From assembly GCF_029852145.1 (NCBI RefSeq), contig NC_079974.1, positions 1,550,001 through 1,614,000 on the forward strand: DNA of 64,000 nt. Direction: 5' to 3'. The notes below the pieces were generated by a model. The model searched no databases. It was not told the origin of the DNA and saw nothing but the letters and a program-made list of their open reading frames with translations. The position numbers were made by a program, and so were the translations under genes. Numbering within the stretch: position 1 is the first letter of the stretch; the number at the start of each line of letters is the position of its first letter. Below, piece by piece: positions 55,479-64,000 of this stretch. The DNA is from Microplitis mediator. Taxonomy: Eukaryota; Arthropoda; Insecta; Hymenoptera; Braconidae.

Positions 55479-56623
55479 TGACCCTGAAGTTAGCCGACAC
55501 CCGCCATTTTAAAAATAAAAATTCTTATTACTTTAGAAAAAAAAAAAATTTTCAAATTTAAAAAAATGCTCGTGTAGATTTTTCAATTTTCTGGACGAGT
55601 ATTTTTTTAAAAAGATTAAAAAATAAAAACTCGAGGTACTAATTGAAATTAAATTTTAAGATTACTTAATTTTTTGTTTAAAAATTTTTACAAACCTCAT
55701 TACTTTTTGATTTTTATATACAATTTTTCGAAATCTTAACGAGTATTTTTTTTATTTTTCCGTTCACTGCTATTTTTAACCAGTACCGGCTATTTTTGAA
55801 CAAAATGTCTTGTAATTTAAAAAAAAAACAAAAATTTTTAAATTTTGAAAAAATACTCGTGTTGATTTTTTAATTTTCTAAACGTGTATTTTTTGTGAAA
55901 GATCAAAACTACCAGAATTCTTATTTTAAATAAGAATTCATAAATTTACAATTAAATAAAGCTAATTCTTTTTTAAAATTTATAGTCGGAGGCTCCTGTA
56001 TTTTTGACGATGAGTGGGGGCCAGAGCCCATTTTGTGAAAAGTCTGATAGTTTCGCTGAAAAAGTAAAAAGATCGCGAAATTTATTATAAATTTGAGTTC
56101 AAGCTCCAAAAAATTTAAAAAAACGAATTAGCTTTTAATTACTTATAAATGTATGATTTTTTTTATTAAATAATAATTCGAGTATTTTTGATTTTTCAAA
56201 AAAAATACACGTTTAGAAAATTAAAAAATCCACACGAGTATTTTTTTAAAATTCAAAAATTTTTTTTTTTTTTTTAAATTACAAGATATTTTATTTAAAT
56301 ATAGCCGGTAACGGTTAACAGTAGCGGTAAGCGGAAAAATAAAAAAAATACTCGTCAAGATTTCGAAAAATTGTATAAGTATAAAAATCAAAAAGGAATG
56401 AGGTTTGTAAAAAATTTTAAACAAAAAATAAGCAATCTTAAAAGCTAATATCAAATTTTACCTCGAGTTTTTATTTTTTAATCTTCTTAAAAAAATACTC
56501 GTCCAGAAAATTGAAAAATCTACACGAGTATTTTTTTTTTAATTTGAAAAAATTGTTTTTTTTTAAAGTTATAAGATTTTTTATTTCTAAAATGGCTGGT
56601 GTCGGCTAACTTCAGGGTCATCT
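55479..56623. mobile_element. Foldback ATGACCCTGAAGTTAGCCGAC
   Basis: About 1,145 bp with arms of 400 bp or more, ends TGACCCTGAAGTTAGCCGAC and GTCGGCTAACTTCAGGGTCA. Arms carry ATACTCGT and ACGAGTATTTTTTT motifs. Same terminal family as 52838-53056 and 62768-62973. It is noncoding. Confidence 0.82.
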
Positions 56624-56842
56624 ACAATTGCTAATAAATTCCTAAAAGAAATATACTTAAAAAAATAAATATTTTTTTTTCTAAACGTTTCGTTTGAGTA
56701 TCTTGGACTAATTAGCCTACTAAAATAAACCTTGTAGCAACAAAAAGGGTTAATCGAGACTTCGATCCGATTAGATTATAAAGCCAGGCGGATCCACTTT
56801 AATTAAAACATTATCAGTCTGCTTCCGCTCTCAATGATACGT

Positions 56843-56848
56843 TTTATT
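56843..56848 (-). terminator. Candidate poly(A) signal of the SHCBP1-like gene
   Basis: Minus-strand AATAAA about 180 nt after the stop codon at 57027-57029. Position fits a 3' end. Unverified. Confidence 0.4.
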
Positions 56849-57026
56849 ACCAATAGAAAAACTTTACTGTTTAAAAAAAAACATACATTTAAATTACAAA
56901 TTATACTGAGTAAACTAAAAAACTGCGAATCAACATCAAGTCATTTTTGTTTAAAATAATTAAAAATATTGTTGCATTGGTTTTTTAAAAATAATAAAAT
57001 CCATAAAATTAACAGTTCCTGAAGAT

Positions 57027-57281
57027 TCATATTTCCATTTGGTTTTCATTTTTTGATGCTACGGTAGTAATTAGTCGCGGCTTTAATAACACATCTCCTT
57101 GTTTATTATTTTCTAAAGTACAGCCTTCCAAGGATATTTCTGTAACATTCATCAAGAGATTTACGCTGCCACTTTTCCCTTCCGCACTTGTAAGATATTT
57201 TTGGGTTTCTAAACGAATGCCGTACTCTATAAAACCCGATAAATAGCAATCTGTGAGGCGTACCCGCGCTTCATCCTGCAG
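57027..57281 (-). CDS. SHCBP1/nessun dorma-like gene, terminal exon
   Basis: Acceptor ...AATTTTAG|CTGCAG at 57281-57282, 84 codons to TGA at 57027-57029. Continues in phase 0 from the exon at 57362-57625. Sequence shows beta-helix style alternation (VRLTDCYLSG, EISLEGCTLENNKQGDVLL), typical of the right-handed parallel beta-helix at the C terminus of SHCBP1 family proteins. These bind centralspindlin/anillin partners at the cytokinetic ring and ring canals (nessun dorma in Drosophila). The final ~20 residues are polar. Confidence 0.7.
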   Translation of the reverse strand: MQDEARVRLTDCYLSGFIEYGIRLETQKYLTSAEGKSGSVNLLMNVTEISLEGCTLENNKQGDVLLKPRLITTVASKNENQMEI

Positions 57282-57361
57282 CTAAAATTAGATTTATTTA
57301 ATTAGTAAATAAAATAAATTGACAGATGTATTAAAAAAAAAATTAAAAATTAAAGTCATAC

Positions 57362-57625
57362 TTGAATGCCTTCCATGCATTTTTCAAATTTACATTCTTT
57401 CAAAGTAATATCTCCGGCGGCATGAACAACGACTGCTGTTCCAAGATTTACAAATACTGTATTCTCAACAATAAGTTTACTATTAGGCAACACAACGATT
57501 CCTAGTTTCATCACACTTTGATTAGATGCAAATATTTTACAACCAGTCAATTTGACGAGGCCTTTCCTAACTAAAATTCCCACTTGAAGCTCGCCAAGAT
57601 CAACAGTAACATTATCTAAGAGTAC
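57362..57625 (-). CDS. SHCBP1/nessun dorma-like gene, penultimate exon
   Basis: 88 codons, acceptor TTTTAAG|GTACTC at 57625-57626, donor CAA|GTATGA at 57360-57362, phase 0 at both ends. Contains successive beta-helix rungs: LLDNVTVDLG, GILVRKGLVKLTGCKI, SKLIVENTVFVNLGTAVVV and DITLKECKFEKCMEGIQ. The intron to the next exon is 80 bp. Family assignment rests on the rung pattern plus the upstream exon, not on a search. Confidence 0.72.
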
Positions 57626-57770
57626 CTTAAAATAAAAATTTATTCATTAAGTCATCAGGCTTTTAATATACAGTCCGCGTCACTTGGATAGCCTCACCTA
57701 TTTTTTTCAATATCTGATTCTTAATCAAAATTTTTTCTTCCTTCCGCAAATCGTAAAAGTAATAGTTACT

Positions 57771-58799
57771 AGACTGATTCAAAAAAATCGACTAATTTTT
57801 TTTTTCTTCATTATATCGAAAATATTGTTGGAAATGAGGAAAAAAAAATACTGTGGAAGTTTGAACTCTTAATATTAATATTAACAGCTGCCGCATCGCA
57901 ATTTTCTATTTCCCGTTTAAATAACATGGGAAAATTTATTTTTTAAGCTTTGGAATTTTGTAGCTCACGGTGGGATCAATACTTTTGAATTTTCAAGACA
58001 GATTCTTATGGGAAATTTGACGCTCTACAAAAAAGGTCTCTTGTAATTTTTCGATATTTTTATTTCTTCAAAAGTTATTAGAAGTTAAAGTTAGATTGAC
58101 GATAAATTTTTACATTTTTTTAATTTTTTGACGCAACCATCAACTTTATCCGAAAATTTTAGAGGACATTTTTTGTAGAGCATTTTATTTCCTACAACTT
58201 ATCTCCTAGAAAGTTTTCGATATTTCTCATAAGTCGTAAGTTATTCGCAATTAACTGAAAATTTAATATAATTAATTTTAAACAACAAAATTTAGATTAT
58301 TTAAGAAAATTTTCAGTTAATTGCAAATAACATACGACTTATGAGAAATATCGAAAGTTGTCTCTAAGATAAGTTGTAGGAAATAAAATGCTCTACAAAA
58401 AATGTCCTCTAAAATTTTCCGATAAAGTTGACGGTTGCGTCAAAAAATTTTAAAAATGGAAAAATTTATTGTCAATCTAATTTTAACTTCGAATTACTTT
58501 TGAAGAAATAAAAATATCAAAAAATTATAAGAGACCTTTTTTGTAGAGCGTCAAATTTCCCATAAGAATATGTCTTGAACATTCAAAAGTATTGGTCCCA
58601 CCGTGAGCTACAAAATTCCAAACTTTAAAAAATAAATTTTCCCATGTTATTTAAACGGGAAATAGAAAATTGCGATGCGGCAGTTGTTAATATTAATATT
58701 AAGAGCTCAAACTTTCACAGTACTTTTTTTTCGTCATTTTCAACAATATTTTCGATATAATGAAGGAAAAGAAAATTAGTGGTTTTTTTCGATACACCC
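57771..58799. mobile_element. Foldback nested in the Tc1-like element
   Basis: About 1,030 bp with ~480-bp arms meeting near 58290. Outer ends AGACTGATTCAAAAAAATCG and the complement of GGTTTTTTTCGATACACCCT. Arms contain GCTCACGGTGGGA and TTTTTTGTAGAGCGTCAAATTT phrases. It interrupts the transposase gene. It is noncoding. Confidence 0.78.
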
Positions 58800-58809
58800 T
58801 AAGTTACAT

Positions 58810-59278
58810 CCATCAGGCCCTGAATTAAATTTCGTTTTCATCTGAAAAAATTACTCGTAGCCATTTATCTATCCAAGTCATATGTTCTTTTACAAATAAA
58901 AATCGTGGTGAAATGTGTTTTTGATTCAAAGCCGATTTTCTTTTTAAATTTCATTCTCTTTAGATGCTTTGCCCGTCTTATCACTCTTGTTACAGTTGAA
59001 ATGGATGCTGTTGTTCCAACTTCTGCTGCTATTTGCCTCACAGTCTTAATGGAATTAGATGCCGCGCGAATTATCATTCGACGTTCCCTTGGCGTTGTTG
59101 CGAATTTCGTTCGACCTTTATAATTTTTTCCGTAGTTTTCATTGTTTTTCACGAAATTATTAATAACTTTAGCACTTCTATTCACTCTTCTAACGATTTC
59201 ACGATAAGATAAATTTTGATCAAGTAAAAAATTGATTTTAATAATTTTTTCAATACTTAACATTTTATTGGGCGCCAT
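58810..59278 (-). pseudogene. Tc1-like transposase, truncated and frameshifted
   Basis: A 137-codon frame from ATG 59276-59278 has the paired-type DNA-binding domain of Tc1 transposases: helix-turn-helix with LSYREIVRRVNRSAKVINNF, then TPRERRMIIRAAS and TVRQIAAEVGT. After a frameshift near 58870 the sequence WLRVIFSDENE follows, which matches the first catalytic Asp motif (W..VIFSDE). The remaining DDE region is absent, replaced by the nested foldback, so the protein cannot catalyse transposition. Confidence 0.85.
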
Positions 59279-59648
59279 TTTATATAGAAACCAATTTTGG
59301 TGTTTTAAATCGATTTTAATTTATTCACTACGCTATAAAATTACAACATAATAATACGAAAATGAATCGTATTAGTTCCTTTGCGCAATAAATTTGACTG
59401 AGGTTATCCATGTGACGAACTGCCGACCAGTGGCATGCCTCCCTCACGATATCCTCGCTTTGTTTCTCGAACACTAACAACATATCTTGTTCTGTCTTAA
59501 ATAAGTAATATATAATATACAGCTAACTTTATACATCAGCGAGTAAAGAATCAGTTATTGAAAAAATAAGTGAGGCTATCCAAGTGACGCGGACTGTACA
59601 AAAGATAAATTAAAATAAAAAAGTTTAAGAAAATTAATAATTAAATAC

Positions 59649-59853
59649 CTCTTCTCCAGAAAAATCTAATAATGATGAACTACATGAGTTTTCTTTGGCA
59701 CAAATAATAGTATTTTCATAATTGCCAATACCTTTGATGGACCCTCCATTCTCCAAACCTCCAGCTCCAGCAATAAAATGTTCTCCTTCCCCGATAAATA
59801 TTTTATCATTTGTCTCAGAAGCATCCAATGCTTCTTGCATGTATCCCGTAATT
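59649..59853 (-). CDS. SHCBP1/nessun dorma-like gene, internal exon
   Basis: 68 codons preceded by one base, acceptor CCTATTTAG|AATTAC at 59853-59854, donor GAAGAG|GTATTT at 59647-59649. The peptide ITGYMQEALDASETNDKIF, then IGEGEHFI, GGSIKGIGNYENTIICAKEN and SLLDFSGEE is the start of a beta-helix domain. A 'many-alternatives-per-event' phrase (..ALDA...ND.IFIGEGEH) is typical of SHCBP1-type and pectate-lyase-like repeats. Upstream exons lie beyond the intron to the right and are not identified up to 64 kb. Confidence 0.7.
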
Positions 59854-60234
59854 CTAAATAGGAAGCGTAATTAATTTAAAATATTTTCATGGTACCAGTA
59901 TCTAAATTTTAAGTTTCAGTGTCTCTACAGCCAGTCAACACAAGCTAATTTCAGTCCAATGCCGCGAATAAATATTAGCAAACGCCTAAGTCGTGAATGC
60001 CTTCAGTCAACGGGCAAAACTAATTGGTGTTTCGTCTCTTGGGAAGAAACAAATGTTTCTGTCTGCTGACTGAAAGCATTCGTAATTTCAATTCTGATAC
60101 TTGTCATTTGTTCAATAATAATTTTAGGTCATTAATTTTATTTGCGTAAATGACAATTTGGATTTAGTGATCGAGTTTTATAAAAATTGGCATAAATAAT
60201 AAATAGTATTTATAGTTTCTGCTTAATTATAAAC

Positions 60235-61134
60235 GAGCAACCTGCAGTCACGACGTGACTGTCCAACTATCACTACTAAATTTATAAAATACGCAGAAAA
60301 AAAGAATTTCTTGCCACGAAAAATTTTAATTTGCACCAAGAAATTTTATGCATTATAAATTAAATACAAAAATTGTCTTGGAGCGAGAAAAGATTTTTCT
60401 CACCTCCGGGCGGAAAGTGCAACTTTCGTCCCGCTGTGCAAAACGAAGTTGCCGCTTTCCGCCTCCGTCGAGGAGAAAAATAGTATACACTCCTCGGGAA
60501 GTAAATAAGAAAGCTACAGATCACATGTTTGTTGACCTCGGCTTCGCCTCGGCCAACAATTACATGCGATCTGAGACATTTCTTACTTTACTTCCCTAGG
60601 TGTGTAATATACTATTTTTGGTCAAGAAATAATTCCTTGCACCCAGTAATTTTTTATAGTTTCAAATAAATTTTTGTTTTCAATCCACAATGCAAAAAAT
60701 TTATTGGGGTAAAAATATTCTTTAGGCGAGTAAAGATTTTTTGTGTCAATGAATCCTTTTTTTTTCTATGTACACTTTTTTAGCTTTGAGAAGCTTCCTA
60801 AAACCAAACGGGAGCATAAAAATCTGTCATTTTGGAATAAGTAACGCAATATAAATAATATAGCTATATATTCAGTGACATTCAGTCATATTTAGTGACA
60901 GAATAATTAAGGTATTAATTTATTTAAAGAAAATAAATACGATCGTCTTTTTTCCCGCGTAATTTAAATGTAATTCGAATGATATAGATAAATCTATTTA
61001 TCTCAATACTTGGCAATTAAAAAGAGTTTAAACTGAAAAGGCACAAATTCAAGTCAAGACCTATCTAATGATACCAATTTCAATAACATTAACTAATTCT
61101 ATCATATAGATATGGCGGAAACAAAATTTTCCTT
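60235..61134. repeat. Inverted copy of the 50.2-51.9 kb segment
   Basis: Matches the complement of 50230-51900 without the element 50384-51355. It includes a MITE copy (about 60297-60770) that is itself split by the small palindrome at 60476-60621, and ends where the array element 61135-62082 has inserted. Confidence 0.8.
60388..60621. mobile_element. Small GC-rich palindromic insert
   Basis: A GC-rich block (CTCCGGGCGGAAAGTGCAAC, with its near-complement ending GCCGCTTTCCGCCTCCG) followed at 60476-60621 by a palindrome with arms TAGTATACACTCCTCGGG and the complement, centred on CTCGGCTTCGCCTCG. Contrasts sharply with the AT-rich surroundings. It interrupts a MITE (sequence resumes with TCAAGAAATAATTCC). 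Confidence 0.65.
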
Positions 61135-62082
61135 ACACGGAAAGAAAATTATAGCAGCGGTTCCCATAATTTTGTGAAATTTTTTCCTATACCAACATAG
61201 GAATTACGACCATAAATTATGGGAGCGGTTCCTATAATTATAGGAATGTTTCCCAAAATTATAGGAATAGTTCCTATAATTATGGGAATGATACCCATAA
61301 CACTATAGGAATGGTTCCTATAATTATAGGAATGGTTCCTATAATTTATAGGAATACTTTCTATAATATTATGAGAATCATTCCTACAATTTATGGGAAT
61401 GGTTCCTATAAATTATAGGAACCATTCCCATAAATTATAGGAACCATTCCCATAATATTATGGGAATGGTTCCTATAATAGTATGGGAACTATTCCCATA
61501 ATATTATGGGAATGATTCCCATAATGCAATTGGAATGGTTCGTATACCATTATGGGAATCATTCCCATAATATTATGGGAATAGTTCCCATACTATTATA
61601 GGAACCATTCCTATAATATTATGGGAATGGTTCCCATATTATCATGAAAAAATTAATTTAAAGAAGTGTGGTAATCACTTCTACAATACACAGAAATATT
61701 ATTAAACATAAAAACAAAAATTCAAAAATTGAAAAAAAAAAAATCGTATTTGGCAAAAAAACATCAAAATTTTTAACAAGAATTTTTTGTCAGCACAAAA
61801 CATTCAAGAAAATTCAAATTTTGGGAAATTTCTACACTATTGTGCAAAAAAAGAATTTTATGATATTATAGGGATGGTTCCCATAACATTATGGGAATAG
61901 TTCCCATAATATTATGGGAACCATTCCCATAATGATATGAGAACTATTCTCATACTATTATGGGGATGGTTCCCATAATATATGGGAACCATTCCTATAG
62001 TAGTATAGGTACTATTCCCATACCATTATGGGAACCATTCCCATAACGCATAGGAAAACTTCCCATAATTTTCTTTCCGTGT
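61135..62082. mobile_element. Element built of ATTATGGGAAT/ATTCCCATAAT palindromes
   Basis: About 948 bp, ends ACACGGAAAGAAAATTAT and ATAATTTTCTTTCCGTGT, TA-flanked. Two arrays (61150-61645 and 61865-62070) are made of about 40 half-units of (A/C)TTATGGGAATNNTTCCCATAAT with small variations. A ~215-bp AT-rich core at 61646-61860 has no repeats. It is inserted in the 60.2-kb repeat at a site empty in the 50.2-kb copy. Confidence 0.82.
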
Positions 62083-62767
62083 AGTCTCTTAATAATATAG
62101 ATTACAAATCACAAAGAAATAATTTCAAAATTCCGATATTTCAAAAAAGTTTTTCACGTTTTTCTTTAATTCAAAAATTTTATTCATACCATTAAGATAT
62201 TCAAAGTTTTGATTATATTTTCATCGTCAATAATTAAATCTGATGATTAAATCGTGCGAGAAATAAAAAGTCAATAAAATAAATTAATGTGGCTTACTTT
62301 TGATTATTCGATGTTAAAAATATGTAAGTTAAAGTATTTTATAAGAAATTTCATGATTAAAATAAATTCAAAATACACTAGTCACAAAAATTGAGGGATA
62401 TTAAAAAAAGTTCAAATATTCAAGTGATTTTCAACAGGTTTTACAGGATTCCGAAGTAATTTTAAGAAAACCATCGAAAAAATATTTCCAAAATTTTTGC
62501 TCGTCTTAAAAACGGTCTAGAGGTTTCAATAAATTTTTTCTATAATCATAATTGATTTTTATTACTCCGGAACCTTGCAAAATAAAAAAATTTCAAAGAC
62601 CAGATCTGAAAACTAGACACTTGGTGCTGCAATTTCCTTTTTCTATTTTTGTTATAGAATTGTTTTCCTTCGAGTTACAGCCTGTTGAAATTCACTGAAA
62701 AATTTTGAATTTTTTTAATGTCTCTAATTTTGATGATTATTGAAAAATTTTTAAATTTTGAACTGTT
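62083..62767. other. Probable intron sequence, no gene
   Basis: AT-rich, no recognisable exon or repeat boundary. It lies upstream of the SHCBP1-like exon at 59649-59853 on the minus strand. Confidence 0.35.
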
Positions 62768-62973
62768 GGAATTAATGATCCTGAAGTTAACAGACAATTA
62801 ACAATTTTTTTATTTTTTTTTTCAAAAGTCAATTACAAGAAAAAAAACTAAAAAGATGCACATGTAGAAAATTAAAAAAACTATAGGTGCAATTTTTTTT
62901 TCCATTTTTTTTGTAGTTTGTTGTTTTTGAAAAAATCTAAAAATTATAAGACGTCGGCTAACTTCAGTATCAT
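62768..62973. mobile_element. Small CCTGAAGTTAAC-family element
   Basis: About 206 bp, ends ATGATCCTGAAGTTAACAGA and the near-complement of GTCGGCTAACTTCAGTATCAT. Third member of this terminal family in the window. It is noncoding. Confidence 0.68.
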
Positions 62974-63490
62974 TGAAATTAAATTCCTGGATACTTTTCG
63001 AAATTCCCTGACATTTCCATGGTATTTCCCGGTCGCATCAAATTCCCTGATAATTCCCGGTTTGTGTCCGCCCTGGCTAATAGTTAAGGACACCATTGGT
63101 CTAGTACCTGAAGATCGAAACGTTCTTTGCTCAACGAAAATAAAAAATTCAACAGTAAAAAATCGGCTGGATGACTAGCTTTCTGAAATGTTTCGCATAT
63201 GAATGCTGGTATGTCAGCCAAAAATCAGGCCACCTTCAATCTCCGGAACTTCTTCTTAAGCAGTCAAATTACATAACTTTTGTTCATTTTCGTTGCGCGA
63301 AAAACGTTCCGATCTTCAGTTACATATTGGTCTTAAATTAACTTATTTTTAACTGGCTGCTGACACAGAAACTTCTAGTTCTAACGCAGGTAATCCAGGT
63401 GACACAGGATGAAATGCGATTTCAGACTGCAGGTGATGTCAGCCAACTTCACACTGGTTTGAAATGGTTTCATTCCTTGTCCCTCGCGGT
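62974..63490. other. Intergenic or intron, no gene
   Basis: A phrase with 'cctgacatttcc' and 'cctgataattcccggt' suggests a decayed short tandem repeat. 63370-63450 shares GTGACACAGGATGAAA and GATTTC.GACTGC with 44780-44825, indicating a dispersed repeat. Confidence 0.4.
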
Positions 63491-63800
63491 TTTGCGAATG
63501 CCGTAAAAATGCCGTAAATTTTCGGCATTTATACACATGCCGTAAATTTACCGTAATAATTTGGTAATAATATGGTTATATTGGCCAGTTTTTTTGCTGT
63601 ACTTATACTGTAGAGTTACCAGATTATTATAGTAAAATTACTATAAAAATGCCGAACTTTTACCAAAAAAGTGCCGTAAAAAAACTATAAAAATGCCGAA
63701 CTTTTACCGAAAAAATGCTATATAAATACCGCAATAATGCGATAATTTTATAATAATAAAATCGTATTTTTTTGGTATTTTACAGTAGATATCCTGCGAT
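63491..63800. repeat. Cluster of TGCCGTAAAAA/AAAATGCCG motifs
   Basis: About ten copies of ATGCCG(T/A)A... motifs in both orientations, with TTACCGTAATAAT and AAATTACTATAAA arms. Probably one more short-repeat MITE. Exact ends not determined; remainder to 64000 is AT-rich. Confidence 0.5.
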
Positions 63801-64000
63801 TTCGCCAGATTTATCCTGATATAATGAAAAATTGTAAAAAATTTGGTTTTATTTTATATTTGCTTCTGCGGTTAAAATCATCGAAAATGTGCAAAGTGTA
63901 AAATTTTATATTTTATTCTATTAGTTCACACATTTCTTATTGAAACAAAAGAATGTAAGTGAAAATAAGAATCCGGGAAAATTGAGGTTTTCAATTTTCT

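Larger units (their letters stand above)
57671..59596 (-). mobile_element. Tc1/mariner-like transposon in an intron
   Basis: 1,926 bp, ~50-bp inverted ends CAGTCCGCGTCACTTGGATA, TA target duplication on both sides. It carries the 5' half of a Tc1-type transposase and a ~1-kb foldback in place of the rest of the catalytic domain. It sits between the donor at 59649 and the acceptor at 57626 of the SHCBP1-like gene, so it makes up almost all of that 2-kb intron. Confidence 0.88.

Noticed and set aside
61135..62082. Could the repeated palindromes be a CRISPR array
   Set aside because: Units are head-to-tail palindromes of variable spacing with 2-base gaps and no constant-length spacers, in a eukaryotic context, within a TIR element.
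62918..63178. 86-codon frame with FPWYFPVASNSLIIPG
   Set aside because: Spans a short repeated 'cctgataattcccgg' phrase and the end of a MITE; no splice sites or family match in frame with the SHCBP1-like exons.

Overview
This is a metazoan, almost certainly insect, nuclear window. It is AT-rich and intron-containing, carries Jockey-type, Ty3/gypsy-type, Penelope-type and Tc1-type elements, and is packed with short inverted-repeat elements. A parasitoid wasp or other hymenopteran is plausible, but nothing here proves it. There are no bacterial-style operons, rRNAs or CRISPR arrays. Real host coding sequence is sparse: the last three exons of a minus-strand gene resembling SHCBP1/nessun dorma (57.0-59.9 kb) and one convincing 5' coding exon of an unidentified minus-strand gene (44.3 kb). 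Nearly everything else is mobile DNA, often nested.

Layout. 0-16 kb: non-autonomous AT-rich inverted-repeat elements, including three near-identical ~1 kb copies with CCCGCATGAAAA ends (1.5, 7.35 and 14.8 kb), a relative at 8.9 kb, and a Russian-doll nest at 10.36-13.39 kb (three elements deep, plus a split CA microsatellite). 15.8-18.6 kb: an old LTR fragment, a 207-bp-class MITE, a decayed 80-codon gene followed by a histone-type 3' stem-loop, a putative solo LTR and a Penelope RT scrap.

18.65-40.0 kb: a giant foldback. Two arms of about 2.5-3.3 kb are inverted around a centre near 21.17 kb. Each arm carries, pointing outward, the same 80-aa ORF and, 50 nt after its stop, a textbook histone-mRNA stem-loop (GGCCCTTTTCAGGGCC followed by ACC). 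A Jockey-like LINE with ORF1 and ORF2 inserted beside the centre (12-bp target duplication). An 10,965-bp Ty3/gypsy LTR element then inserted into the LINE's ORF2 (4-bp target duplication; two 921-bp LTRs with no difference seen by eye). The LTR element runs on the minus strand: tRNA-Lys-type primer site, gag, a canonical -1 frameshift signal (AAAAAAC plus a 9-bp hairpin), pol (PR-RT-RNaseH-IN), and a third ORF that is not an envelope but a coiled-coil, Cys/His-rich protein in the same frame as pol behind one UGA.

40-44 kb: more nested MITEs and a 5'-truncated LINE with perfect target duplication. 44.8-48.9 kb: a decayed DNA transposon with long terminal inverted repeats and a broken DDE-type transposase, followed by a tandem duplication of an AACTTCCCGCT-ended element. 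50-64 kb: the SHCBP1-like exons with a Tc1-like element in an intron, surrounded by foldbacks, including one built from dozens of ATTATGGGAAT/ATTCCCATAAT palindromes. The exons lie between two inverted copies of a ~0.9 kb segment.

The most unusual biology is the histone-type 3' end on a repeated, non-canonical 80-aa ORF arranged head-to-head in a giant palindrome, with a third, diverged copy at 16.9 kb that keeps the reading frame without indels.
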